A stretch of DNA of 64,000 nucleotides, from contig JAUIRK010000728.1 in assembly GCA_030549495.1 (NCBI GenBank), forward strand, positions 124,001 through 188,000, given 5' to 3'. The position numbers were made by a program, and so were the translations under genes. This DNA comes from Nectonema munidae (Eukaryota > Nematomorpha > Nectonematoida > Nectonematidae). This document shows positions 1 through 11,800 of the stretch, piece by piece (within the stretch, counting starts at the first letter, position 1; each line of letters opens with the position of its first letter). Under the pieces are notes generated by a model. It worked only from the letters and a program-made list of their open reading frames with translations. It was not told where the DNA came from and did no database searches.

Positions 1-913
1 TGAAGGTTTGTATTCTTATTTTGCAAACCTAGATACCTTAACTATTCAATTTTCAGCATTTGAAGTGTTATTAGAATTTTAAGAGGCAGAAAAATTATTA
101 TCAGCCACTGAAAGCAAATGTGTTAGGTACAACTTAACTTTTTTTTAACTAGAAGTAAAAATACAAATACAAAATAACTATTTCTCTGATGCTAAATTAT
201 GACTATAAATACATTAAGATTGTAATTAAACACTATTCAAACTAAATACAAATGTATTTGATCCACTCCTAGCTGTCCTTCAGTTTCGGATGCATGTCAA
301 AAAATTTCAGATTATCTGAAAAAAATAAAATCCTCAAGTGTAATAAAGTTATTTTTTAAATAAATATGGAATTAATTTTTTGATGTTACATACGAAATAA
401 TGGATAAAAATTGAACTTATCTGTTAAGTTTGTTGTTATCTTTTGGTAAAAAATTGAACTTATCTGTTCCTCTTTAGTTGTTACATCGCTTATAACATCA
501 GAATATATAATAAATCAAGAATATTCGAAATTTAAGGATATTGCATCATTAGGTATTGATTTTAATGTAAATGAGATGACGAGTTTTGGATTTGAGGATA
601 AGTAAATAATCATCAAGATAATATTATTGAAACAAATTATAGTAATTTGGACAAAAAGAAATAAAGAATTTTGCGCGATATTTTGAATACACAAAAGTGA
701 TTAATATTTAGTGTACGCAAATTTAAGTTATATATACAATCTCAATACACAGTTAAAACAAGCAAGCACTTATTAATAATTTTTCCAATAAAAAAAATTA
801 CATAGAGATTAATATTATACAATTATTTACTAACTAATACTTAAAAATTAAAAAGAAATTCTACTTATTTAACCTAGATCGTTTAGATGGGTTTCAAAAT
901 GTGTACATTATTT
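1..913. other. AT-rich intergenic DNA, nothing recognised
   Basis: No open frame of useful length, no RNA gene and no clear repeat is seen here. The base composition is the same AT-rich background as the rest of the window. Confidence 0.5.
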
Positions 914-1250
914 CAGGGGCGCACATCCTCAAAATTGAGGGAAATTTTTTGTTCCAATTTTAAGCGCATACCTAAATTTATAAGACTACTTTATTTTTTT
1001 TTACAAATTTGGTGAATTTAAATACTATACTCCCAGCGAAAATATTTTAATAAATTTGCATATCTCATATACACTAATTTAAAAAACTCCAAAATTATCA
1101 GGGGAATAGGCTTTTTCATTTAAAAAATGAAGTAGTCTAGCAGGCACATTACAGGAATTGATGAAAGGATATTTGATTGATAGAAAAAACAAATAACTGA
1201 AGGTTGGAGAGTTTATATGAGTGAATGTAGTCTGAAGGGAAAAAGTCTAC
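914..1250. repeat. MITE copy, G-tract family with CAGGGGCGCACATCC end
   Basis: It starts with CAGGGGCGCACATCCTC and continues with a body that recurs near 53.2 kb: the words cataccta, ataagactacttta and agcgaaaatatttta appear in the same order in both. Related ends occur at 1292, 27427, 35322, 52240 and 55100. The CAGGG terminus and lack of coding suggest a non-autonomous hAT-like element, which is inference. The right boundary is approximate because another copy starts at 1292. Confidence 0.6.
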
Positions 1251-1291
1251 TAGACACTCTGCGATGTTTATATGAAAAAATGTGATTGATT

Positions 1292-1500
1292 CAGGGGCGC
1301 ACATCCTTGAAATTATTGGAGGGGCGGACTTTCAAGCGTCTTCCAAAAAAGACTAATTTTTCTCTTCTTAAAGATAAAAAAACTCCTCTCTTATCTATTC
1401 AATTTCATTCTTAATTAAGCTTAATGTAAACTTTAACTCCTGCCCTATTAAGCTTAACGTCAACAATGAATGAGGACTTATATATAGCGTCCCTGCATTA
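1292..1500. repeat. Second MITE copy of the CAGGGGCGCACATCC family
   Basis: It opens with the same terminus as the copy at 914, followed by a GGAGGGGCGGA stretch in place of the longer G tract. Only the first ~60 bases resemble the other copies closely, so the right end is a guess. Confidence 0.5.
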
Positions 1501-2457
<957 letters not shown>

Positions 2458-2589
2458 TAAAATTTATTGTTAAAAACAAAAAAAAATTTTGATTCACTTT
2501 CTTATGTACTTTTTTTTATATTTATATATTTTTTTTGCTTACAATAATTTTTTTCTCTCTTTTCTCTCTCTCTCTTTTTTTGGGAAATA

Positions 2590-3563
2590 CTTGTCTCAAG
2601 AGAGTTTCTCAACTAAAATATCTTGGAATAACTATATCTGAAAATTTTCCTTTTGTTGAACATATCAAAAAAATTAATTTAAAAATAGAAAGACTATTAG
2701 GTTGCTTTAGAAAACTCACTAAATTTTTGCCATACAATACAAGAAGAATGCTTTATTATTCTTTTGCTTTTCCTCATATCACATATGTGAATCTTCTTTG
2801 GAGATCAAACCATAAAACATACCTCAATAAGCTTTAACAACTTGTAAACAAGTTTAATCGCTTCATCAGTCTAAAAAACAATATTTATTTATTTATTTAT
2901 TTTATAAAGTAAACAAAACAAGTTCCATATCAAGCTGAGATGGACATGTGGAATCTTTTAACAAACGAAGGATTGAACGACACATTAGGTGAGGAGAAGT
3001 TGAATGAACACGAGCAAGCATCAGGAGTTCAAAGAAGAAAGAAGCCATCGAGATAAACGTCGAGGTGTCGCATTCGGAAGCCAGTATAAAGCAGGATTCA
3101 AGAACATAGTCAGCATCTTACACTGAAACAGGTTAATATTTATGTGTCACTTATTTTTTATTCTAAAAATTATTTAAAAAAAGGTTGTTTTAATCATTTA
3201 TTTGCTGAGAATAAATTGATCCATACTCACTACACTCGTCAACAATGTAAAATTCATTTACCTAGAGTTCATAAAACTAATTTTAGTAATGTTTTTTTAC
3301 GCACATTGAATCTGGGTAATAAACATCTCAATCACTTGAAACTCGGAAATTCCATAGATATTAAAATATATCAAAAAATTATGTATCAGTTATTATTGAA
3401 TTTTGGTTTATTTTATTTTTTTCAACTTTATAATAATAGTTCAATATTTTTCAAAAATTTAATAAATTTTTTTTATTTTTTTCAATTTTATAATAATCGT
3501 TCAATATTTTTCAAAAAAATATTCAATATTTTTTTTATTATTATTGTGATTAGTTTGTCATAG
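2590..3563 (+). mobile_element. LINE fragment: C-terminal reverse-transcriptase region, split by an insertion
   Basis: The translation has the post-palm region of non-LTR reverse transcriptases: a QLKYLGITIS motif at about 2609-2638, then a helix-rich stretch ending in a YYSFAFPHITY-like segment, the usual 'LYYSL..PHI.Y' thumb motif. There is one in-frame stop at 2835. At 2888 the frame is interrupted by a 246-bp insertion and resumes at 3144 with IHTHYTR, also typical of these proteins, running to a stop at 3561-3563. Removing the insert and one copy of its 9-bp duplication leaves the two parts in the same frame. The catalytic YxDD region is absent, so this is a 3' remnant. It probably belongs to the CR1/Jockey-type range; the clade is not certain. 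Confidence 0.72.
2889..3134 (-). mobile_element. Retroposon-like insertion inside the LINE, 9-bp target duplication
   Basis: The 246-bp insert is flanked by AATATTTAT at 2880-2888 and again at 3135-3143. Its left edge is a (TTTA)n run, which on the minus strand is a (TAAA)n tail, so the insert would be a SINE or truncated LINE in minus orientation with its head near 3134. No terminal inverted repeats and no reading frame were seen. A solo repeat of another element type is not excluded, since a TATAAA-like word lies near 3086. Confidence 0.55.
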
Positions 3564-4900
3564 GGTTATCAACGGTGGTGAGAGTTGTTTCAACGATATC
3601 AATGAGTGTTGCTAGGGATTTTAGTAGTGTTGTGTGTAACAGAAGATCTCATAGTGCTGTTGGAGATCTATTAAGTAAAGAAAGGCTGCGAATTAGAAGA
3701 TCTTGGCGATGATAAAAGAAGATTTGACATGTGAAAATGAGATGGTATGGAATTTTTTTGTGTATCATCCGAAAAGACAGTATGGATTTTTGCTAACTTT
3801 GATTCGGAAGAGATATGCTTTGCATTGGCAGTGGACTGATAGCCAACGAATGGTTGAACGCGATGGTGTAAATTTTTTGTTTTTGAAAGTTGTGTGAATT
3901 ATCCTGATGTGTGGTAAAGAGGAGATTTGTGCATTTTGAGATCAGATATGGACATCTGCCATTTTTCTAGAAATGATAAATGAATGTGCGTTAGAAAGGT
4001 TTTGAGAAGTAGGGAGTTGATGAGGTGATGTGGAAGGTTAAATGTAAGTATACGGTTAAGTTATCTACAAAGGAATTCTCTGGTATGTTTTGGTGACCAG
4101 GTCATCAGCATATGTGTATGTAGAAATGTTTTGTAAGATTGATTAGGGGAGAGACGAGTTGAAAGGAGGGAAAGGGGATGTTGTGTGATAGAGAGAGATC
4201 ATGAATTATGTTTTGTTCATCGATATAGAAATGGATGGTAGTAAAGTGGAGAAGGAGGTAGATAATGTTGTTAGTTATCGTTGTGCAGGCGTGTAAAAGG
4301 CTGAAGATCTCGCATTCAGAGATTGAAACTTGAGGATTTAATCGAGAATGATGGGTGTAAAAGGGGCGAGTGGAAGAGCCTTTAAGAAGGGGTAAGCAAA
4401 GGAGGACCTTAGGGATTTCCTTGAGGCGTTTGTGGAAGATATGTAGGGAGGTGGATGAAGAGATAGAGCGAAGGTGTGAAATTGATTATTTTGCAAAAAA
4501 ATTGTTTTTCCATATTGATGTTTTGAATGGATTTTGTGCAGATGGGTGAGTTAAAAGAGATAGCTGTATCGAGGAATGAACTAGTTAGTTAGCAATATTT
4601 GATGCATATTTTGCTAATCGAGTATAGTAGAAAGAATAGGATGGCGTAGTGCGGTGGCGTGTGATCGGAAGAAAAGGGGGAACTAAGTTGTTGTATGTCA
4701 AGATGAAAAGCTTAATAATAATTTTTTTGAGTTGAAGTTATAATGGTAGTGTGTTTGTTAGAATTTCTAGGCATTCTGTGGAATTAGTACGATATGCGTT
4801 GGTGATGCAAAGTAGCCAGAGACGGTATATCTTGTTAAGAAAATGGATGGTTGTGGGATGTTTTAAGGAGATGCTCCAGGAAAGAATTCCGAATTAAAGT
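3564..4900 (-). mobile_element. Decayed LINE on the minus strand with YADD motif
   Basis: Read on the minus strand, 4101-4112 encodes YADD within STYTYADDLVTKTY, the catalytic box of non-LTR reverse transcriptases. An adjacent minus-strand frame across about 4200-4480 stays open with no recognisable motif other than being rich in Leu, His and Pro. The boundaries are drawn from the local shift in composition (plus strand rich in G and poor in C) and are approximate. Several frame changes are needed to cover it, so it is not functional. Confidence 0.6.
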
Positions 4901-6885
4901 TCATACTAATGGTATATGAATCATCCTTACCACAGCAATCTTTAATTTTTCTTTAAGCAATCTTTTAGCAATAAGCTATAAAGCTTATTTTATAAAATTA
5001 TTGCACAAAAACGGAATCTGTGTTATGAGGAACATTCACCGACTTTTGGGTCTTCTTCACGCCATTTTATGAGCAAAAAGCCGAATTCTGCCCTTTTTGA
5101 GTTTAAATTACCCATTTTAGACGAAACGATACAGGAGTAAGCACAAAGAAAAAGAATGTTAAATCATTCTCCTCAAGTTCTGGATTCATGGATAATGCAT
5201 GCTTTTACTATAGATCCCTAGATTATCTCCTTTTTTGATATCATAAAACATCAACAAGGAATCTACGGTTAACTTAACAAAGCTAATCAATTTAACCAAA
5301 AGAGCTCGTTTAGTCAGTCAAACTACATTGGAATCACCATCCAGACCAATTGGAAAGTGCTGTTATGTATTCATTAAATATACCGAAACGGGAGTAACCA
5401 GAATGGTCTTTTTGTAAGCCTGTTTTAGCCAGATAAAAAATCTTTGAATGTACAATAATAAGCGTAAAATCTTCTATGAGTATTAAATCGATAATTTTTA
5501 ACAAATGGCAACATAATCTATAGGAATACATGTTACCAGTTGCACCAATAAAGTGGTTATCCTTTGAAGAAATTGAAGACTTTATGAACCAATTGGAATG
5601 ACTATTAATGGAACGAATAATTAACTGAGTGGGAGAACAATTTTCGATAGTAGAATTGCCCTAATTATTTGTAGAATTAGAAAAGCCAAAGTGATTATGA
5701 AGGTATACGGTGCAGGAATGGACTTAGCTATCAAAGCGTTAGAACTAATGAGGCTGGAATCCTTCATTATAAAGATTTAAAATTCTAAATTTCTTCAGTT
5801 ACTGATTAAAAAATTATAGTGAGTATGCAGTAAATTTTATCTAAGGAAACGTGGCATAAAGTTTTTTAATGTAACTTTATCAGAAGACGCTCGTCAGTCA
5901 AACTCAACGAAATGGCTTACGACAAAAATTTGCGTGGAGAAGTTAGATGTTGTTGTTTTTGGCCTCCACTGGCAGATATCTTGTTACCAACATACCAGTG
6001 GCGACCGAGCCACTTGGGTTGGAACCAAGAGGGATTTGTGATGAAAGTGGTGCGGTCGCCAAACTTGCAAACAGAGGAATTGTTGTGGAGATTTGCATCT
6101 TCAGAGCGTAGATATCGTTCCAATCACGTGAAGGTCTCGACTTTTGATACAAAGTAGTTAGATAGCATCTCCAATAATAATTCGAAATCCGATATTTTTG
6201 AACTTGAGTAATATGATCATTCAGAAATTGTTGGATTTAACTCTGTTTTGATGTCTAATATTCCATTTCGGTTCTTTTCCTAATAGGTCGCCTACCTAAG
6301 GGATAAAGCAAGACTATTAAAAAATTTTAGTACATGAATTCGTAAAGAACGCCGTGGTAGAAATATATCAAAAACACTAAAAGAATTTCTCTTATCTGCC
6401 TACACAAAAAATAAGTATCAAAAGCCCGTTTAGCATATGGATGAACTTTTAAGTTTACACCTTCTAAAGAGTTTGCAAGGATGCCAAAGAAATTATAATA
6501 TGCTTCCAAAATTAACGTTACATCACCGTTTTAGGGAATCCAATTTAATAAGCGTTAAACCTGTTGTACTAAAGAAGAAGAAACCGAATATATAGTGTTC
6601 TAATCTTCTATTATTCCTGTAGAAGAGATTCTGTTCGATATTAATTTCTTGGAATGCTTATGGATAAGTGCACTTTAGACTATCATAAATATTGTTTGTC
6701 TTGGTCTTGAATTTCATTTTTATGTTTCAGTATTGTACTAATTATTTTTTTACTGCAACCAAAATAAGCAAAAAGCGTACGTAATCTCAATTAAAATGAG
6801 TTAGAGAACTTGATCTCTTCAAAAATTTTAAGTATTAATTCATTGCGCTTTTTTTAATTTAGTCACTGAAATAAGGACAGATCAG
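4901..6885. other. No gene recognised; includes a less AT-rich block at 5912-6157
   Basis: Between 5912 and 6157 the sequence is visibly richer in G and C and open in three frames (81 codons on plus, 68 and 69 on minus). None of the translations matches a family I recognise. No confident splice pair frames it. It could be an exon remnant or antisense pieces of an unidentified transposon. The remainder is ordinary AT-rich DNA. Confidence 0.4.
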
Positions 6886-7230
6886 AGCCCGCGCTACCTA
6901 TTAAATTTTGGGGCACAAACCCTCCAGCTAATTTCAAGCTTCCCTAAAAAAATATTACAAACATCATTAACATAATAATTATTAACTTAATAATTTTTAT
7001 TAACTTTTTAAGTTAATTTAATTAATTTTTATTAACTTTAATAATTTATTAACATAATATTAGCATTCATGATAATTTCTTTCATGAAAATGTAATCTGT
7101 ATAGATATGTCTTGACAAATACATCATATGTTTTCTTTTCGCCTTGAAGCAGATTAATCTGATAGTTCAAAAATTAGCGCCCCAATGAAGCTCCCCCCCC
7201 CCCTAAATTTTTGCTTAGCGCGAGAACTGA
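6886..7230. repeat. MITE with GCCCGCGCTACC end and internal C tract
   Basis: The left end GCCCGCGCTACC is the inverse of GGTAGCGCGGGC at about 31290-31302, indicating the same family. A C run lies at about 7191-7202 close to the right end. The interior is AT-rich with repeated 'attaacttaataattt' words. The right boundary is approximate. Confidence 0.5.
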
Positions 7231-7591
7231 GGCAGATAAAAATCAATCTTAATAAGCATAAATATCAAGCATTTCAAGTTAAAATGAAATGTTTTTAAGT
7301 TTTAAGGACACTATTTTTATCTTTAGGTACAACTTGAAAAATATTTATTTATAATTATTTCAATTCAATATATCCATAAGTTTATTGGTTTTGAAAATGC
7401 CAATAAAAAGTGGAGGGAGCAAAATTTTTTAAATTTAAAGTTGTGTATTGTATGTATGTATATTTTAATTTTTTTAGTATAGTGAGTTACTCTGTTTTTC
7501 AATAGTTTTTTTATAAAAATAAAAATTTTGGTTTAAAAAAATATTTCAAAATTCTGTTCTCTATATGGATAAAATACAAAAATATGTCACT

Positions 7592-7868
7592 CAGTGGCGT
7601 ATCCAGAAATTGACCATAGGGGGGCAATTTTAAAAAATACTAGTTTTGTTTTTCATCGTCTTGGTAACTTTTTTATTATGGTTTATCTTAAGGGCATTAT
7701 AACTTTCATAATGATAAAATAAATCATTTATTAACGTAATCCACTAGCATACAAGTCTTGATGATTTAGAAAAGAGAAAAATCAGTAAGGGGAATTTCTG
7801 AAGCCATTCTTCATAGAGGGGGGGGGGGGGAGGGGCAGGCCCAGGTGCCTCCTCTGGATCCGCCAGTG
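7592..7868. mobile_element. Non-autonomous hAT-type element (MITE), 277 bp
   Basis: The ends are inverted repeats: CAGTGGCGTATCCAGA at 7592 and TCTGGATCCGCCAGTG at 7853-7868. The 8 bases outside each end nearly match (ATGTCACT at 7584-7591, ATATCACT at 7869-7876; 7 of 8), the length of duplication hAT transposases make. No coding capacity. A poly-G run lies near 7817-7830. Confidence 0.8.
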
Positions 7869-7876
7869 ATATCACT

Positions 7877-8843
7877 CTATAGTTTGTAAAGAAAGAGTCT
7901 CAACTTTAGATCTTACATACGAGTATTTATCTCTATATTCGTATATGATAAACCCTAATCAACAGGTATTTTCTAAAATAAAAGTATCAGTAAAGATAAC
8001 TTTTAAATAAAGTATCATAAAGATAACTTTCAGAAAATTCTGATAATGATTTGGTTGATTGCGTCATAACTGGAAAAAATGAAATGGGTGGTTTCGTGAA
8101 GCTAAAATAAAAACGATTCCTTATTTTTTAAATAAATAATTTTATAAACGTGCGTATAAAAATACATTTTAATTTGAAGCCTAAAAATTTGTTAAATAAG
8201 TTGGTTTTGAAGTGTAATTTTTGGTTTTGAAACCATAAAAATACGAATATTTCAAAATAAAATTTTTAAGCTGAACCTAAAGATAAAAATTCCACTAAAA
8301 ACATTTCATAATTTCAAAAAATTTCACTTGAACTTGAAATGCCATAAAATAGACAGATTTTATTCCATGTGTAAGGGAAACTACAGCTAGAGTTCTGAAG
8401 AGCTGTTCTTAAAAGTTTGATTGAATATCTTTTCCTATGATACTAAAATTTACTTTTTTAATGTGTTGAGCAAATAGCTTCTAAATATGTTTCTAATAAA
8501 AAATTTTTATAAGAGCTATACGTTTAGAAATTAAGCATTGTTAATAAAACTTTTCTTTAATAGCGAGAATCTTTAATTTTTACCAATATACCAGCATGGA
8601 ATTGTCGTACAGAAACATGGTACTAGAGAAGGCAATTATATTTTTATATACTACCCAATATACTTATTTTTAAATATTTAGTATGTCCTAAAGAAAAAAA
8701 CATTCTACAAAAGTAATAACTCTTAGATTTTCAACGTTCTTCAATTAATTTGGTTTTTTAGAAATTTTAATCATTTAAAATTAATATAAAAATAATTATT
8801 ATTAATGGGAGGTTAAATAAATTTGTTTTATAAATATAACTCA
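7877..8843. other. Intergenic, nothing recognised
   Basis: AT-rich sequence downstream (3') of the Sds3-like gene, with no frame or repeat that could be identified. Confidence 0.5.
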
Positions 8844-8849
8844 TTTATT
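8844..8849 (-). promoter_or_regulatory. Polyadenylation signal AATAAA of the Sds3-like gene
   Basis: TTTATT on the plus strand reads AATAAA on the minus strand and directly follows the stop codon at 8850-8852. A signal this close to the stop implies a very short 3' UTR; a later signal could be used instead. Confidence 0.45.
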
Positions 8850-11800
8850 TTATGCAAATATTTTCTTTCTAATTGATATATTTCCATTTCTAAGAAGAAC
8901 CAAAGGAATGTTGATTTTAGAATTTTGTGAAATTTTTTTGACACAAATTTTGTTGTTGTCTAAAGAATCCAAAATAGCAGCGAATCTTTCTCCATTATCT
9001 TCATCTTGATAACTCTCACAAATGATTGACTGACCTTTTTGAAAGTACTTTCGTTCATAAAGTAATTTGCCATTGATCACTTGAACTTGAAATTTATCAT
9101 TAATGCCTTAACAAATAAATATGAACAAATGTTTAATTAAGGAACTCGTAAATAAAGTATATACGATTTGAGTTGTTTGATTGAATCGTTGAATTATCGT
9201 ATTCCTGATTTGAAATTGCCAAACGTAGAGCACAAATGTCTTCATTGATTTCAAGACTACTCAAAATCAATAAACTGTTCACTACACTGGAGAAAGAATT
9301 TAAAGAATTTTTCTTATTTCTTTTCCAAGAGCAATCAACTATCAAATTTAAGATGAAATAAAAAGGATGTATTGATTTGTATTGAATACAAAAACCTGAA
9401 AAATCAGCATTGTCAGATGTTCTCTTGCGCAAAAGCCTCCTCGTACACATTAACTTCAAGTCCGCATTTTCCGAATTCAATTCAAAGTTCTGGCAGTCAT
9501 GAAGCACATACTTTTTCTCTTCTTCAAGTTGATTCAATGTTTTTTCTTTTAGATTTTTTCTCTTTTCCTGTCAATCAAAAAATATTCATTTTTAGTGGAG
9601 AAAAAGTTCGCGTTAGAGCATTTTGTTTCCAAATCTTTGTACGTTGACACTAAATCCTCTAACACATGTTCATATGCCTATTTAATCCTATTTAATACTT
9701 AAATTTATTCGATGTATTTTCACTACTTATTAACTGGAAGATACTAGAAAAACTGAGTAAAGTTTCACCTCTACTCACTCTAGCGACTATGAGAAAGATG
9801 AAAGTTAAAAACATTGCAAAGGATCAATACTTTTTTTAATACCTGACATGTCATTAACCATTAAAAGTGTTTCAACTTCACCAGAAAGTTCTCAAAAGAT
9901 TGCTTTGAAGTGTAAGGTTTCACCAATTGCTCATACAAATGCTAAATTTACCATACACATATATCTCTGAAAGCATCAAGAGGTTGAATATGAGAGACAC
10001 CCTTCATAATTTTTAGCAACCAATTAATCATATCCTATATCTTACTTTATCAGCGAATGCGAATTGATATTCGTTTATTTATTTAACGCTTTGAGGACCA
10101 ATGTGCAAGCGGTGTACCAAGAAATGAAAATCATATTCCATTGAAAAAAAAAGCAAACAATTAGTCCTAAAAACATACCATACATTCCATAAATTAGTTT
10201 TTACATGTAACATATTTTGTTCTGTATTTCATTTGAAATATAATAATAGTTCGCCTTGTTTGATTCGACTTAACAAATGTCAAATAAATTTAAAAAAAAA
10301 ATTAAAAAAAGAGTCTGCTTCATGTTATAAACGCAGTGAAAAAGAAAAGTAAACGGTTGAGTTACAAATGGGGAGACAAGGGTGTAAAAATGATTATGAT
10401 TTTAAAAAATGGAAAAAAATATTTCTAATAAGGTTTAGATATACGCATCATAACGAGGTATTCGTGTTCAATGTTACCTCATCAAGTTGGCAGAAAAATA
10501 AAATTACGTTGAAGAAAAATATAAGTAAAAATAAAATTTGTCAATAATGAAGAATTCATTTTACAAGTTGTTGCATCTTGTGATTGCGAACGCTGTTTAA
10601 TCTTTTTTTAAATAAAATAACATGGTTGACAAGGGTTCTAGATTCCTCAAAAACATGCTAGCACAAAGCAATTTTCGAAGAAAACAATCATATCCCAAAA
10701 ATTTTCATCCTTACATTTTAGTCCTTACCGGGCAAAACACTCCCAGTAACTCGTTACCCTCCTCCTTCAATTGGCAGTTAAAGTTCCGTTAATGACGATA
10801 GTCTTAAAATTTTTGAATAAAGGCAGTTTACATTTTAATCATTTCCACGTCTTTTAAATTACTCAGCGCCACTTTATTTATAAAAAAACAAGATATCGAT
10901 CAAAAAATTGACTTTAAAAAAAATTATCTCTTTTTATTCAGATTAAAAATAAAAAAAAATTAAAAAAGTGTCCTACCAATTGAAGGAGGAAAGAATTGAG
11001 AAAAATTATTTTATGCTACGTCACTGTTATCATAAAAGAAGTTGCCTTTTCGCACAGATAACATAGCTTTACTTGCTTTGCTTTATCTTCATTTTCTTTT
11101 TGATCTATGTTTGTGGCTACAATCATAGAAGCTTTTTTTACAAGACTTTGTTTAGTACTTCGTTTGCCAAAAAGATATAAACAAATATGCGTGCTTTCAT
11201 TTTAATAAAAAAAAGGAATTCCATACTTCATAATTAGAATCGGCTTTGAGCGTTAGTTTCACGTATTTCATTTCAATACCGTTCTTTCTCTTCTCATACG
11301 TCTCATTTATTCCTTTCATCTTTTCCTAAAGATAAAATATTAAAAGTATGCGTTTTAACATGAAGTACAATATAAACGGCCTTTAATGAATACTCCTAAA
11401 GCATATTTGCGAAGTCCAAGCTAAAATATCCGACTACGATCTAACAAAAAGTCCGACTAAAAAAAAACTTGATTCCGACTCTAACTCTACAAGCACTTGA
11501 AAGTCTAAAATATTTAAAGCCCAATTCTTACTTCTGGCTTCGACTTTCCATATGCTTACAAAGAGTAAACATTTTTTATTTTTTAAAATACTTAAAAAAA
11601 TCACACTCGTAAAATATATGAGATACCACAACTCCTACTCAGCAACCCTGCTAAAACTGTGAATACTTTTTTACAAGCTCTAAACTATTCCACCCCCTTT
11701 ACATGGTGAAGAGATATATGTTAATACCACTTATCGGGTCCATATAAAGAGTTTTCGCTGTATATATATATGTGTGTATATTATATACTGCCGTGCAAAA

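Noticed and set aside
9571-9690. Additional Sds3 exon coding for AYEHVLEDL or TYKDLETKCSN just upstream of 9567
   Set aside because: The first would be a 27-base microexon with a weak GTGTCA donor, and the second cannot be joined in phase; the 11.3-kb exon fits better.
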